Positions 47,541-59,229 of a stretch of DNA of 64,000 bases are shown piece by piece. A program made the position numbers and the translations under genes. The DNA lies in assembly GCA_022453515.1 (NCBI GenBank), contig JAJNNY010000021.1, forward strand, positions 434,001 through 498,000. The letters run 5' to 3'. Source of the DNA: Astrocystis sublimbata (taxonomy: Eukaryota; Ascomycota; Sordariomycetes; Xylariales; Xylariaceae). Numbering within the stretch: the first letter of the stretch is position 1; each line of letters begins with the position of its first letter. Below the pieces are notes generated by a model. It was not told the origin of the DNA and ran no database searches. It saw only the letters and a list, made by a program, of their open reading frames with translations.

Positions 47541-47586
47541 ATCAATTATCAATTATCCATTATCCATTATCCATTATCCATTATCT
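47541..47586. repeat. ATTATCC heptamer minisatellite
   Basis: About six units of ATTATCC or ATTATCA in direct tandem. Second heptamer array of the window, with a different unit from that at 24474. Confidence 0.85.
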
Positions 47587-50500
47587 AATGTATAAGTGGA
47601 GGAGAGTTTCTGCCATGTTTCAAACCTTCCCTCAACGGAGCTGATGATGGAGAAATTGGGGGCATTCCTGCAAGGATCAGTGTCTCGTGTACAAGGCGAT
47701 CAGTCACGTGTGAAAGAACTACTGCACCTTCAATTATTCTGTTTGCTGTTGCATCGAAACAATGTTTGCATGTTTGGCTTGGAAGCCTATGGTGCTGCCC
47801 TGTCCTGACCATAGTCATCGAGAGCAAGAGTATTGGGAGGGGGTTCTCCTTGATACTACCTAGACTACCTAAATGATACCTGCTCACCTACTCAGCAGTG
47901 AGCACTCATGTTGGGCAGGACTGGGAGATGGCCCGTTTGTTCTTTGGGCCGCATTGAATTTTGCGACAGGGAGAGCTGCAAGTCAACAGTGGTAGGTTGG
48001 AGCAAGTGAGGAGACGAGACGAGGACTCGCTCCCGATACGTCGAATGCAACCATAGAAAACACATAGACGGCTGCTCGAAAAGATCAGAGCTACCTAGTC
48101 TCATGCGGCTTGTTCTAACTATTACTGGCAGCGCCGGCGGCGAACCAAACACGCGTCAAATTGCGCTTGATGCAGCCCAATTCACACAATGTGGGCAACC
48201 GGACAACGGTTTAAAAAGGGATCTGGTGGATGTAAACTCGTACCATTTTGGGAGGCGTGTTCTGCATCGAGTTCCTCAATCGGTGGGACAGACGCAGCAA
48301 GCGCCCAGCGATTCGTGACAACACAGACCGATAATTATTGCTGGCCAAGTCTGTGGCCGATGTAATCGTAGGAGTGGTGCCAGCGAGACGGGACCGCCAA
48401 TTTGAGATCACGACAGGCCCCCTTCTAGCTGCATTGGGAAATGCAGGCGTGGAACGACCGAGGCGGCCCATGACTCGTGCTGGAGATTGTGAACGGAAAA
48501 AATATCGAACAATCGACGTTAGACAGGTCTGACTAGACATGCAGTTTGTTGACTCAAGGCGGTACTCATCCATCCCACGTCGGTATCTTCCGAGTGCCTG
48601 CACTGACTGGCGAGCTGACACATAGGCGGTGGTACCTAGTATTAGTTATGTATGTGATCAACGAGGTGAGCAATACCGTCTCGGCAAAGATGTCCAACGG
48701 TCGGGAGCAAGCCAGACCGACAGACAGCAGACAAAATCAGGGACGGAAGCAGGGCCACGTACACACGGCGACTTTGCTGACTATCTTATATGGGGAGACG
48801 GAGAGTCCTCGTTGGTCACCTTGAAGTGCACGCATGATGTATGAATAGAATGAGACTGACCTGAGGGTTTTGTGTTGTTCCCCCCCTTTTCTTCCTAATT
48901 TAGGTACCGTCGATGTACCGACGAACAGGTGCATGAGGCATGTACCCGTGACAGCATCACAATAGCAGTAGGTGCTTGACTTTGCAATCAGGAGATATTC
49001 ACCTACATATGCAGATATGGAGAAATGATGTCAGTGTACCTAAGGTACCGGAAAATCACATGTTTCAAACAGGCAAGCTGGCTCGAGAGTCGCCAGAATG
49101 GATCCCGTCGAAGGCAGTTTGACTGAGAGACGCCGGCGATGTTCTATGCGCATATGTACGGACCTGATGACGGGGGCCCACCCGACTCACGACCACAAGG
49201 CACAAGGTTGCGCCCGCTCCGCTGCGCTGCCACATCGTCATTCGCCCCTCGCGCCATGTGGCTAGCAGCAAGTTTATCGGAACAGGTGCTCGACAGGCTC
49301 GACAGGCAGCGCTGAGCTCGAGGCTAAAAAGGCGCCACGATCCTCCTGCGACCCAAGATGCCAAGGGCAGTCAGCTAGCAGAGTTCGAGTTCCATAAATG
49401 CCGAACCCTATGCTCATCATCATAGCGTGCTTCGGCGGGCTGACCGAGCATATCGAGACTATTCGAATATTCCGGTGGTTGGAGAACAATCCTTAGCCTG
49501 CGTTTCTCGGTGGACAGGGGACCTCTGACTGGGGGAGAGCCGGGAGAGCCATGAGAGGTTGGAGCACGGTGGTAGTGGGTGGTGAGGTTACCGCTATGTC
49601 GCATCTGATTTGTAAGGAAGCCGATTACTTGTTACGCATCGCAAGGTCTTGTGTCAGGTACCTGCTGGCCCAGAGCTAATGTTCCCACTTGCGGTGTTTT
49701 CCGCTGATTCATTCGGCATGATGGTGTTGGTCTTGCTCGTGGAAATGAAAACTGGAGGAAATTGAATAAGTCTTGGTGCTGGGGTGAGGGGACCATACGG
49801 ATATGTGAAGTTGCCCAGGCCTTTCTATTCCGATGCAACAGACTAGGTACTAGAGGTTTAGAATGCCATAGGTAGGTTGCAGGTGGAAGTATGTAGATAA
49901 GACTTCTGTAGTAATTGGAACCGCGATGCTGGATTCTGGAAGAGGCAATAGCTGTCTCCCTCGCGGTGTTTAGCGTGCCCTTGGGTTGTGCTCTGTCCGA
50001 GTAGTCTGTAGGTAACCTATCGGCTGCAGGAAGCTGCATTCAGTGGCGACCTCGAGACGTTGGGCTGCTTGCTCACTTGGAGACTTCTAAGTTCTGGGTG
50101 TGATCTTGGGGGCCAACGCATGGCGAAGGGTGAAAGCATTACTATCTAGGTATAAGTACCTACCAAGTACCTACCTACACGGTCTTGTTGTTATCGCTGT
50201 CGCATACCCAACAGGTAGATGAGAAAGAGCCTTCATTTCTAGATGGCCGTCATTCAAGCGTCGAGGTTCCGCTTTACCTTCGTAACCCTTCCCCGGTCTC
50301 TCAATTGAAGGCTCTCTTGAGCTGTGATGCAAACCTAAAATTTGGTGGGCCAGTTATTTAGGTAGGTAGTTCAGCGGACTCTTCCAGGGTTTCTGCTTGG
50401 GGTTTTACAGATTCGTTAAGTACCTACGCCTGCAGGGGCCGCTTATCCCCCAGGCCCTCCAGGCGAGCAGGTAGCCCACCCACCCGAAGCAGACATTTCC

Positions 50501-52013
50501 ACCCACCATCCATTGCAGGCCCCGTCGAGCCTGTGCATCGTGCAGGCAGCATCTCAGGCGTGGCCCGGAGCGGTACAGGCCTTTATCGCCCCTGACTGCA
50601 AACCTAGGTAACCTTAGGTACCTGAACGCACTGGATGCGATAGGTACGATATTTATGTAAGGTACCTACAGGCACCTTAATTCCAGCCTGTGATGCATTT
50701 GCTAATCACAAGCACGGGAGGAAGACTTTACCTGCATCTCGGCACGTCCCTTAGGTAGGTTTGCAAGTACTAGGTAGGTCCTCAAGTAACCTTAAGTCCA
50801 ACGTCCTTGGGGAGAAGTTTGTAGGTTGGTGTCTTTTCTAGGTATCTACTTACCGAGCGATCCCCCAGAAACCCCCTCTTCGGCGTCTTCCTCGCACCTT
50901 CTCAGTTCTCGCAGGCCCTCCTCTCACATCGCAATGCCAAGCCCACGCCCAGACCTTAGCCCAAGCCCTTTTCTCTCGTAGGGGCCCCCCCCAAGCCCCA
51001 GTCGAGCCCAGTCAGTGCCCCCCCGACCAGGGCCGACTCGCCAGAACTCGCTTCCACTGCCCGTCAGCCAGTCCCGTCCCAACCATCCCAACCCATAACC
51101 TAATCCATAACCCATTGCTCCATCCATCCATCCATCCATTCTTCTCAATCGTCTCGTCTCGTCCCGCGAAAGACTCCTCCCCCTAAATCGTACCACTGTA
51201 CATACGCCTCGCTCGATCGCCTCCCCTCGTCTCTCCGCCGGTCCATCTCTCTTCCCCGACACTGGATGGGGCTATTCGTCTTAACATAGTGTCCGTCGCG
51301 CTGGAGATCCGGGCCTCCATCATCCTCATCCTCTTCGTCCCTCAGCCCTCAGCTCTCAGCCCTGTTCTGCTGCTGCTCCCGCTCCCGCGAGACTCGGAGC
51401 GTCAGCCTTTGCGGCGTCTGACATTCGCCATTGGCACCTGGCACTCGGCATCTGGCGACTTGGGCAGCCTTCTCCCATCGATTGACAGACTCGACAGGCT
51501 AGTTTCATGTTCGTATCCGCATCTGCTAAAGGCCTCTTCCCCCTAACTACGCCTCCACCCTCCCTTTGCCCTTCCCTCACCAGCTGGGATCGCACGTCGA
51601 AGCATCTCCAACTGGCCTTGTCGCTCAGAGCGTAGAGGGCCACGAGTCGGTTGCCATTTCTCTCTCGCCTCATCGTCGCCGTCGAACCCGCCATTCGCGC
51701 GCTGCGATAGGCCATTTATAACGCATAGCTGTGAACACAACACACCATAGTCAAACGACAAAAGCCGCACGCCGTCAGCATAACTTCCTCATATTAGCTT
51801 CTCCCATTGACCACCAGTCACGTCCGACAATTGATGCGTTGCCGTCGACTTGTGCCTTGAAATCGATTTAATTATATACTATAATCTCGCCACCACATCA
51901 GCTGCCAGTCATCGACCAGCCGGGTCTTTGACTTGATCAGTCATCCGCCCCGTTACCCACCTACGTCAACAGCCTCTTCCCGCGACGGGCTTGTCGAAAC
52001 TCCAATTCCGACC

Positions 52014-53903
52014 ATGAGGGAAGTCAACTTCAGCATCCCCAATGTCAACAAGGCATCGGTGGGCATTACCACCGCCTTGTATGACCGCCGTGCCCTCGAT
52101 TGCACCTCGACGCTTCCCCTGATCAACTCCCTCAACCACCTTGCCTATCTGACCACTTCGTCGGCCCGTATCCGAGACATCTTGACCGTCGATGGTGGTA
52201 TAGAAAGACTGGTCTGCATACTCAAGCAGGGACGTAGTAAGGATCTGATGGATATGTGGAAATGGAATCTGGCTTTCCAGTGTGTCGTCAATATCGGAGT
52301 CCGTGGGACCGAGAATGTGAGGACACGGATCGTCGAGGCTGATATGGTGCCCGTCATCGCGACTATTCTGGATAATTACATCAAAGTCGTTGACAAATGT
52401 CGCGAAAAGGCCGAGGAACACAAACAAAAGCAACTAGCCGAGAATCCCCGCCATCGAAATCACAGCCACCGGGATGGATCCAAAACAACCCCCTTCACCA
52501 CATTCACAAACAGGTCTGGCCGCATAGAACTCGAGCAGCGGCCCTTCCGTAGGCAAGCCCCGCCGCCATCCATAGACGTGCCCTCCGCCGCCGCCTTCGC
52601 GAGCACGTCGGCTGCCGGAGCGCTGGGCCACCCTGAAGCCGGCCCCTCCGCTCCCTCTCTGCCCACTACCTCACCTCCAGAGCGTTCCACTCCTTCCAAC
52701 CACCGCCACCACCATCATCACCACCATCACCACCATCATAGGCAGGAGAGCCGCCAACAGCTTGGCCCAACTCCCCGACAGGCCAACAACCCACCAGCAA
52801 CTGCAGTCCCTACCATGGAGGCGGTGGATGGATTCATTCGCCCTGTGCGCGAAATTGACAGACTGCCTTCCATGGTACCAGTCTTTAACCCAAGCGCGGC
52901 GTCGCAACCGGCGTCGCCCACAACCCCACTACCGCCTCCTCAAGCTCGGTCACCAACGATTCGACCCTCTTCGGTCCTCGGCCCAAATGGTCGATCTCGA
53001 CGGCGCCCTTCGATTCGTCATCAGAACTCAACCACTGACACAGATGATTTGAACACGGACAGTGTGCAATCGGATGGGTCCCAGGACGCTGACATGTCTG
53101 GGACAGCAGAGGTTACACCGACTGTGGGATTTGAAGATGTGGCTATGGAGGAGGGAGACAGCACCCTGGCTGGAACTGCACTTGACCTTACCACCCCTAC
53201 AGTATCCGAGATACCTGATGCTGGCACTTTCAACATTACACATCGAACCACAATAGATGGGAGCATGCCCAATAATACGCCCACTCCTGGGCCTACGGGA
53301 ATCCTGTCGCCCAGCCGGCCCATTGTTCCGACCCACCAGCCGCCTCTGGCAAGCCAGAGTAGCCTTCCTCGATACATCCTGGATCGATCCATTTCCCTTA
53401 ACCCTCAGGCACTAGCGGCCGTTCCGAGGGAAGAGGATGTTCTCATGTCATTACAACTCCTCGCTTACGTTTCGAAATACTGCAACCTCCGATCGTACTT
53501 CCAACAAAGTCACTTGGTCCCCCGGTTGAAGATTGGCAAGGAGCTACAATTATTTGACGACGAGAACATCACGCTGGAGGAACTAGGCCCAGAGCAACAC
53601 GAAGAAGAGTACCTTTTACCGAACGATTTTAACATATTTCCGCTCGTAGAGAAGTTCACGGTTCGATATCACAGCACGGATATGCAGTACTGGGCTGGTG
53701 TAGTCATGCGGAATCTCTGCCGCAAGGATGATACTCGAGGAGGCATTCGACAATGCGCATACTATCAATGCGGCAAATGGGAAGAGTTTACGCGGCAATT
53801 TGCTAAGTGCCGGCGGTGCCGCCGAACCAAGTACTGCAGCAAAGAGTGCCAAAAGAGTGCCTGGGCCTTCCATCGTCATTGGTGTGTGGCCGCCTCGCAG
53901 TAA
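52014..53903 (+). CDS. samB: MYND-finger protein SamB/Mub1
   Basis: Orthologue of Aspergillus SamB and yeast Mub1. Mub1 acts with the Ubr2 ubiquitin ligase (and Rad6) in turnover of substrates such as Rpn4; SamB affects morphogenesis and growth polarity. Single exon of 629 residues from ATG MREVNFSIPNVNKASVGI, which is the conserved family start; the longer frame upstream begins with TTG. Residues 1-150 are the conserved armadillo-like N-domain (ALDCTSTLPLINSLNHLAYL, ILTVDGGIERLVCIL). The middle is disordered, with a run of 11 His near 230-240 and many Pro/Ser/Thr. A second conserved block begins at YILDRSISLNPQALAAVPRE. The MYND zinc finger is C581-x4-C586, C599-x2-C602, C608-x3-C612, H620-x3-C624, and it ends the protein. 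All ligands are present. Confidence 0.94.
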   Translation: MREVNFSIPNVNKASVGITTALYDRRALDCTSTLPLINSLNHLAYLTTSSARIRDILTVDGGIERLVCILKQGRSKDLMDMWKWNLAFQCVVNIGVRGTENVRTRIVEADMVPVIATILDNYIKVVDKCREKAEEHKQKQLAENPRHRNHSHRDGSKTTPFTTFTNRSGRIELEQRPFRRQAPPPSIDVPSAAAFASTSAAGALGHPEAGPSAPSLPTTSPPERSTPSNHRHHHHHHHHHHHRQESRQQLGPTPRQANNPPATAVPTMEAVDGFIRPVREIDRLPSMVPVFNPSAASQPASPTTPLPPPQARSPTIRPSSVLGPNGRSRRRPSIRHQNSTTDTDDLNTDSVQSDGSQDADMSGTAEVTPTVGFEDVAMEEGDSTLAGTALDLTTPTVSEIPDAGTFNITHRTTIDGSMPNNTPTPGPTGILSPSRPIVPTHQPPLASQSSLPRYILDRSISLNPQALAAVPREEDVLMSLQLLAYVSKYCNLRSYFQQSHLVPRLKIGKELQLFDDENITLEELGPEQHEEEYLLPNDFNIFPLVEKFTVRYHSTDMQYWAGVVMRNLCRKDDTRGGIRQCAYYQCGKWEEFTRQFAKCRRCRRTKYCSKECQKSAWAFHRHWCVAASQ

Positions 53904-56061
53904 GAGCTGTTGCCCAGTAGACTGGACATGTCATTCTCTTGCCTTTCCTCATATACTTGGCGTTTCCTGCATAATGTCTATTTGATTCATCGGCTTCGTT
54001 CATGGTTTGAACTGCATGGCGAAGCAAGCATATCACGAATTGGCGTCTGCGCTCTGATACCACTGTTTTCATCGGCATCACGGATTTCATTTGTCAGATC
54101 TTCACTTTCGGGGTGCAGCATTGCGAGAGAATCCTGAATGCTCAGGTGCGTTGTGCCTTGGGCCGCATATACTGAGCCCGAGTCTTGTCCCCTCGGTACG
54201 CGACCATTTTACCATTCAGGGTTTTCCGTGGCCCATCATACATCAAAGGGGGTCTGCTGTCGAAACTGCGCTTCTTTTTTCAACTTGAAGCAATCCATCA
54301 AACATCTGGGTTTATTATTGTTGTCATTTGCTCACAAGAACTGCCTTCACCTCTGAGGGTGCTCAACCGCGGACGAGACGGCCTCCTGCGGGAATGGGAT
54401 TACCCGGGTCGGTGCAGATATATTGTGGTTATTTCATTGGAGGACACTATTAGTCAACTGAAGCCACGAGGTGTAACTGATAACGGGACTGGGAGGCTTG
54501 GGCGTATCGCTCTTTTTATTCTGTGTCATGGGAACACGGTAACTGGCGATATAACTGATTAGGCTATTGGGAAGCCCCGGCCAGGTGGACATGAGACGTC
54601 CATCCTGTTTAACGCAATCCATACGCGGAGACGGGTCATGGGAAAGCAGCTCGTTTTCTTAAATCGACTGCTACTTCCAATGTAATACCCCCCAAGCTCC
54701 AGTATTGTATCTTTAGCAAACAAAAAAAGAATAACTTTGAAGATCACCAAGTAACTTTCCACCAAGCCCAACATTCCTCTCATGATGGTGAATATATGAC
54801 CTGTGCTAACCGCCCCTGCATCATCTGGGTTCAAAATATCATACAGGTTCCTTAGCGATGGGTGGTGAGGCCTGCGCGATACATCACAAAACACAAGTAT
54901 ATTGCTCTCTGCCTTACCGCCCAAGGTGATACGTGTGCATCACTTACCAGCACTCTAGCTTCCTGTTGCCCATAGGGACCCCCTGATTAAGATTGGTGGT
55001 CATACAATCCAACGATCTGGCCCTCTGGCTACCTAGGTAGATATGTGTTTGATCTTGATCACATGCGTTTGCTGGATATAAGTACCTAGGTAGGTAGGTC
55101 GCTATGAACCCATGCCTATACATGACCTTCTCTATATAGCGAGCCTCTAGTATAAGTAGGTACAATCCGCATGTGCTGCCTTCACCGCCAAGTGTCAGAT
55201 GGTTTCTCCAAGATCGAGGACGGCGACGTGGTATGGTTGCAATCGACGTTGAACAGGCGGTGTATGAGGTAGGTACGCCACGCGCGAGGGTGCCCAATCA
55301 TGTTGAAGCCGTCAGTCTTCTAGAAGGATTCGATAGAGCAAAAGTTTCTTTGGCCAGAGACATTGTTGTCTCACTCGCGCCGAGACTTTCCCACACAGGA
55401 TCGTGGCGTCCTGTTGTTTCAAAGCGCTCTTTGTCTCTTTGTCTAGCTGCAGCCTTCTATTTCAGGACACTATACTTTTTCTAGATAGGTGCCGTAGCCG
55501 TTCTCGGTCCAAACCCGATCTTTTGAGCTGAAGCACGGCTCTTGTGGCTTAATGGCTTTTCGCGGGGCGTGACATCGAGGTTTCTAATTTTGGGGGCGCC
55601 AATCCGGTAATAAGCGCAAACCAGAAGAACGAATGACTTAGGAAAAGGTAAATAAGTATTGGTATACCGATACCTCTGGCCGGGCTCAACATGCATCACG
55701 ACGTAATAGAGTAAGATATCTAGATATGTAGTGTCAGTTGCGTTTTCATGCCATACATAACCTTGGGAGCCTTCAATACAGTCCGTACAAATACTAATAT
55801 CAATAAACCGTGGGTAGTTAATAAGTTTAACTTATAAACTTATTTCTGAATAGACTTTAATATAAACTATACTAGTTATAAAACCTTTAAGGAATATTAC
55901 TACTATTAAGTTAATGGCGCATATATAATAATGGACAATTTCACCCGCATGCGTTGACTCCTTACTAACAGTTTCCTCTGTTATGGAGATGCGGGCAAGC
56001 TGATCTGGTATTGGCAGTTCTGGGTGTGGGATATCGCCGATGTCTAAGCTACGAATATTAC
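53904..56061. other. 2.2-kb spacer between SamB and PKS relic
   Basis: No gene recognised. The left part is the samB 3' UTR. The right part becomes AT-rich from about 55.78 kb, at the edge of the decayed metabolite locus. CCTAGGTAG motifs lie near 55.03 and 55.09 kb. Confidence 0.5.
55780..55945. other. AT-rich, TpA-rich island next to PKS relic
   Basis: About 165 bp made mostly of A and T with many TA steps (TTAATAAGTTTAACTTATAA and similar), sharply unlike the roughly 50% GC neighbourhood. It resembles DNA altered by repeat-induced point mutation. The source element is not recognisable. Confidence 0.6.
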
Positions 56062-58320
56062 TTATCGGCCGCTTTGGCCCTCCTCCGCCGCGATGAGGCT
56101 GTCGACGCCGTGCGCAGCGACTGACCGCGTGGGATCGACATTGGACACCTCAACAAATAATAGCCCGGCCACGGCCGTAGAGACTGCGTCCGTGACGAAA
56201 TCCACTATCTTGGAAGGATCCTCGGGGTCGCTGGTGGTGATGGCAGCGTCGAATCTTTGCCCAACGCGCCACACGGGCGACTTCCCCTTGTCCTCGGAAA
56301 GCGTCAGCGCTCTGTTCCTCTCGAATATATCCACTGTGATCGACTCCTGGCCCAGCTCGCCAATCCCCATGACGAACCCCAAGGACACGCTCGTCGCGGG
56401 CAGACCGATCCGTCGGCGGTACCTCGCAAAAGCATCTTGAAATGCGTTGGCGGCCGTGTACGCGCTCTGCGTCGCGAGTGCGTAAATCGATTCCAGCGAC
56501 GTCATCATAACGAAGAAGTCAAGGGGTGAGTTGAGTGACAATGTTTCCTCGTGAAGATTCCTCATTCCCTGGACCTTGGCGGCCAAACTGTCGCGCCATC
56601 GCGAGACAGTCAGCTTGTCGAAGGAGAGATCGAGGTACGAGACGGCGGCGTGGAGAATGCCTTTAATGGGAGTCGTTGAGAAACTTCCGGACAGGCCCCG
56701 GATAATATTGGCGATTTGGGTCTTGTCACTGATATCGACACCGCGTTCAGCGGGCGTGCGAACTACGTTGTTGGTTGCGGGGGAGGCTTCCTCGATCCCT
56801 CTTCTAGATAAGACGAGCAGCTTCTGAGCTCCACATGAGCTCGCTGCCGAGCGTAGGATCGGCCTCGAGAACAAGGGATAGGTCGAAAGAAGAGAAGCTG
56901 GAACACTTGCCGAGGGAGTCCATCGCCAAAGCTTTGGAATCGTGCACATCGGCGCGTCCCACGTCTATGTAGTGCTCTAGCGGAGCAAGCGCTCTGGCGG
57001 AGGCGTGTAACGTGTCTCCTCGAGCCGTACCAAGTATGACATCGAAGCCTCGGCTATGAGGTGTCATGTAAGTGAGTTTCTTATCCAGGCACGACGCGGC
57101 GATGGCGTCGGAGCCCACCGCCGTCACCACACCGGCGTATTCAGACGACAGATTGTCGGCGTCGAAGCGGCCGGACGAGACAGTCAAGTCTTTCCAGTTG
57201 ACCCCTACTGCTGCGACCTTGACTTCGATATGATCTGCTGGTATCGGGGCCGCTAGCTCTGAGTAAGACCGGAAATATAAGGAACTCAGTATACCGGGCG
57301 TGGAGAACGCCGCGCGGATAGGACCCTGAGAATCAAGCGGCCGCAACTCCAAGCTCTCGGTTAGTTGTTCCTTGTTCCTGAGAGGACTCTCAATAAACGA
57401 CTGTCATGTCAAATCGGGTACCGCCCGGCTCACCCACACACAGCCATCTTGCCAGACGTATTCTTTGTCGTTGATCCGGGAGCCTTCAGCACTCTCCCTG
57501 TCTTCCTTGTGTTCATCATCGGCGAGTAAAATTGATCTGAGATACAGCGGACGAGACCCTCAGAGTCATATGTTGCTGCGTCGAAATTACCATCGGAAAT
57601 GCCGACAGAGATGAATCGACCTGCTGGGTTTTCTGTCCCAATCGTCCGCAAGAGCCCAGGGATCGATGCCCCTTCACGAAGCCGCATGCTGTCAAGCACA
57701 TTAACGTTGCTGTTGTGCGGGCTAGGTGCTGCAATGCGAGGCGATATTTTACCCTGGACTTGGTCAAGGAATATGGTCTTCGGAGTTAGACCGCGGCGGC
57801 ACTCTAGCTCCCCCTTGCGCTTGGTGACAAGGGGTAGATCGCGCCCGGAACCTTGGACGAGATGAATCTCCTCAACACCCTTGGGAGCTTTTAGTGTCTC
57901 GCCATCTTGCCCGGCGGTATCGTTCTCGAGGAGCATGGAGACCAGCGTCGTAGTCACATCGTCTTGTTGAGGATAAACCTCGAGCACTAACTCAGCGCCC
58001 GAAAACCCAGCCTCCTTCAGGGCTCTATCCCACGTCTCCAGACTCAACAACAGACTGTCTGCCCTGCCATCGGGACTCCCGTGCCAGTACCCCGTCAGCG
58101 TGTCAGCGTGCCCATAATGAGACCCACGATTGCGCTATCCCGAGCCGTGTCCTCGACCAGCACGAGCTTTCCGCCAGGCTTGAGAAGCTCGCGGCAGTTC
58201 TCGAGTGTCTGGGAGATGCTGCTCGTCGCGTGCAGTACCTGCGAGGCCAAGACGACGTCATATACGGGCTCGCCGAACCCTTGCGCTACCGGATCGTCAT
58301 TGACGAGGAACGCACCTGTT
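56062..58320 (-). pseudogene. Broken highly reducing polyketide synthase (3' part only)
   Basis: Remnant of an iterative type I HR-PKS read on the minus strand. Domain pieces in order: the C-methyltransferase end ([29 protein letters not shown], near 58.1-58.3 kb); the MT-ER linker (GLLRTIGTENPAGRFISVGI, near 57.6 kb); enoyl reductase start and end (VAAVGVNWKDLTVSSGRF; GFDVILGTARGDTLH); ketoreductase (KLLVLSRRG; active-site SAYTAANAF near 56.45 kb); and acyl carrier protein (HGVDSL, phosphopantetheine Ser near 56.09 kb). No KS, AT or DH is seen upstream. Breaks: an 8-bp tandem duplication at 58094-58109 shifts the frame; a shift near 57.45 kb; TGA at 57404-57406; the middle of ER deleted near 57.07-57.10 kb; the KR start lost with a frame change near 56.83 kb; and ACP cut after the Ser loop. 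Non-functional. Confidence 0.88.
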
Positions 58321-59229
58321 GTAGCTGTCCTGCAGGGCCGTCCAGAGTTGGGATGGTGGAATCCCTCGGCCGAGAAGCATCGAGGCTTGACCGTCGAATC
58401 GAATGGGCGAAATCTGGAGCGTTCTTCCTTCAAAAAGGACCACATCTGCCGGGGAGAGTTCACACCACCTGGCCATCGACATCCTGTGTGGCCATTTAGC
58501 TTAAAATGGTCAATTTGTATTGATATAGGTAGCGAGTATAAGGGTAAAGTGTGAAATTCTTCAGACTGACCCATGCCAACAACAAGATGATCATTGGGCG
58601 TCCCGGCAGAACTGGGTTGCACCGGAATGTTACGATAGAAGTGGACATAATAGTAACTGAAAAAGACTAGTATTAGTTCTGAATTGTTCAAGACAGAGCT
58701 ACATTGCCAAGAACAGGATTTATGAATAAGGAACGTCGCTTGTCATTCGAGCCTCTGATCGACGGAAAGACATTCGCGTTGGGATCGTCACTCGGGTTAT
58801 ATATCCAACCGCAAGTTCCTGGGTAAGGTGCTTTAGTTACTACATAAGTACGGCACACCTGCGTCATATGGAAAGCTTGATTTCAGACTATAGCTCGACC
58901 TGGCGGCGCTGTTTCCAATGAGGGTTGCATTGCATCCAGCATCTCCAACAAATTCTGCACAGAGTGGGGTGCCATAGGTTAGAAAATAGACGATATACAG
59001 CACATCCTAATCGCTTCTGCATACCGGTACATTAGGCTTCTGGCTAGGCGTTGAGTTGACGGAGCCGTCCGTCATCCCTGGTCAAACCCATATCTGGACA
59101 GTGTGTCTCGAAGGTGAACTAACATCATATTTGATGATTCCCGATATGACGTCTTGCAACTGAGGAAACATTCGTTGACCTGCCATAACGAGACGTAAGC
59201 TTGGACGTATACTACACTATGCGACCACA
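58321..59229. other. Spacer between PKS relic and O-methyltransferase relic
   Basis: About 900 bp. The left end may hold further unreadable PKS sequence (open frames near 58.3-58.5 kb with no clear domain). The two relics are divergent, so their old promoters should lie here. Nothing else recognised. Confidence 0.5.

Larger units (their letters stand above)
43397..52013. other. 8.6-kb spacer without recognised gene
   Basis: No protein domain, convincing splice chain or RNA gene seen on either strand. It contains an AGGT/AGT run at 47285-47311, an ATTATCC heptamer array at 47541-47586, a CATC run at 51118-51138 and several CTCGACAGG units. The right end (about 50.8-52.0 kb) is pyrimidine-rich and should be the promoter and long leader of the MYND gene. 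A spliced gene with many short exons could still hide here. Confidence 0.45.

Noticed and set aside
55173..55484. 103-codon frame between SamB and the PKS relic
   Set aside because: No homology or splice context; ordinary random frame.
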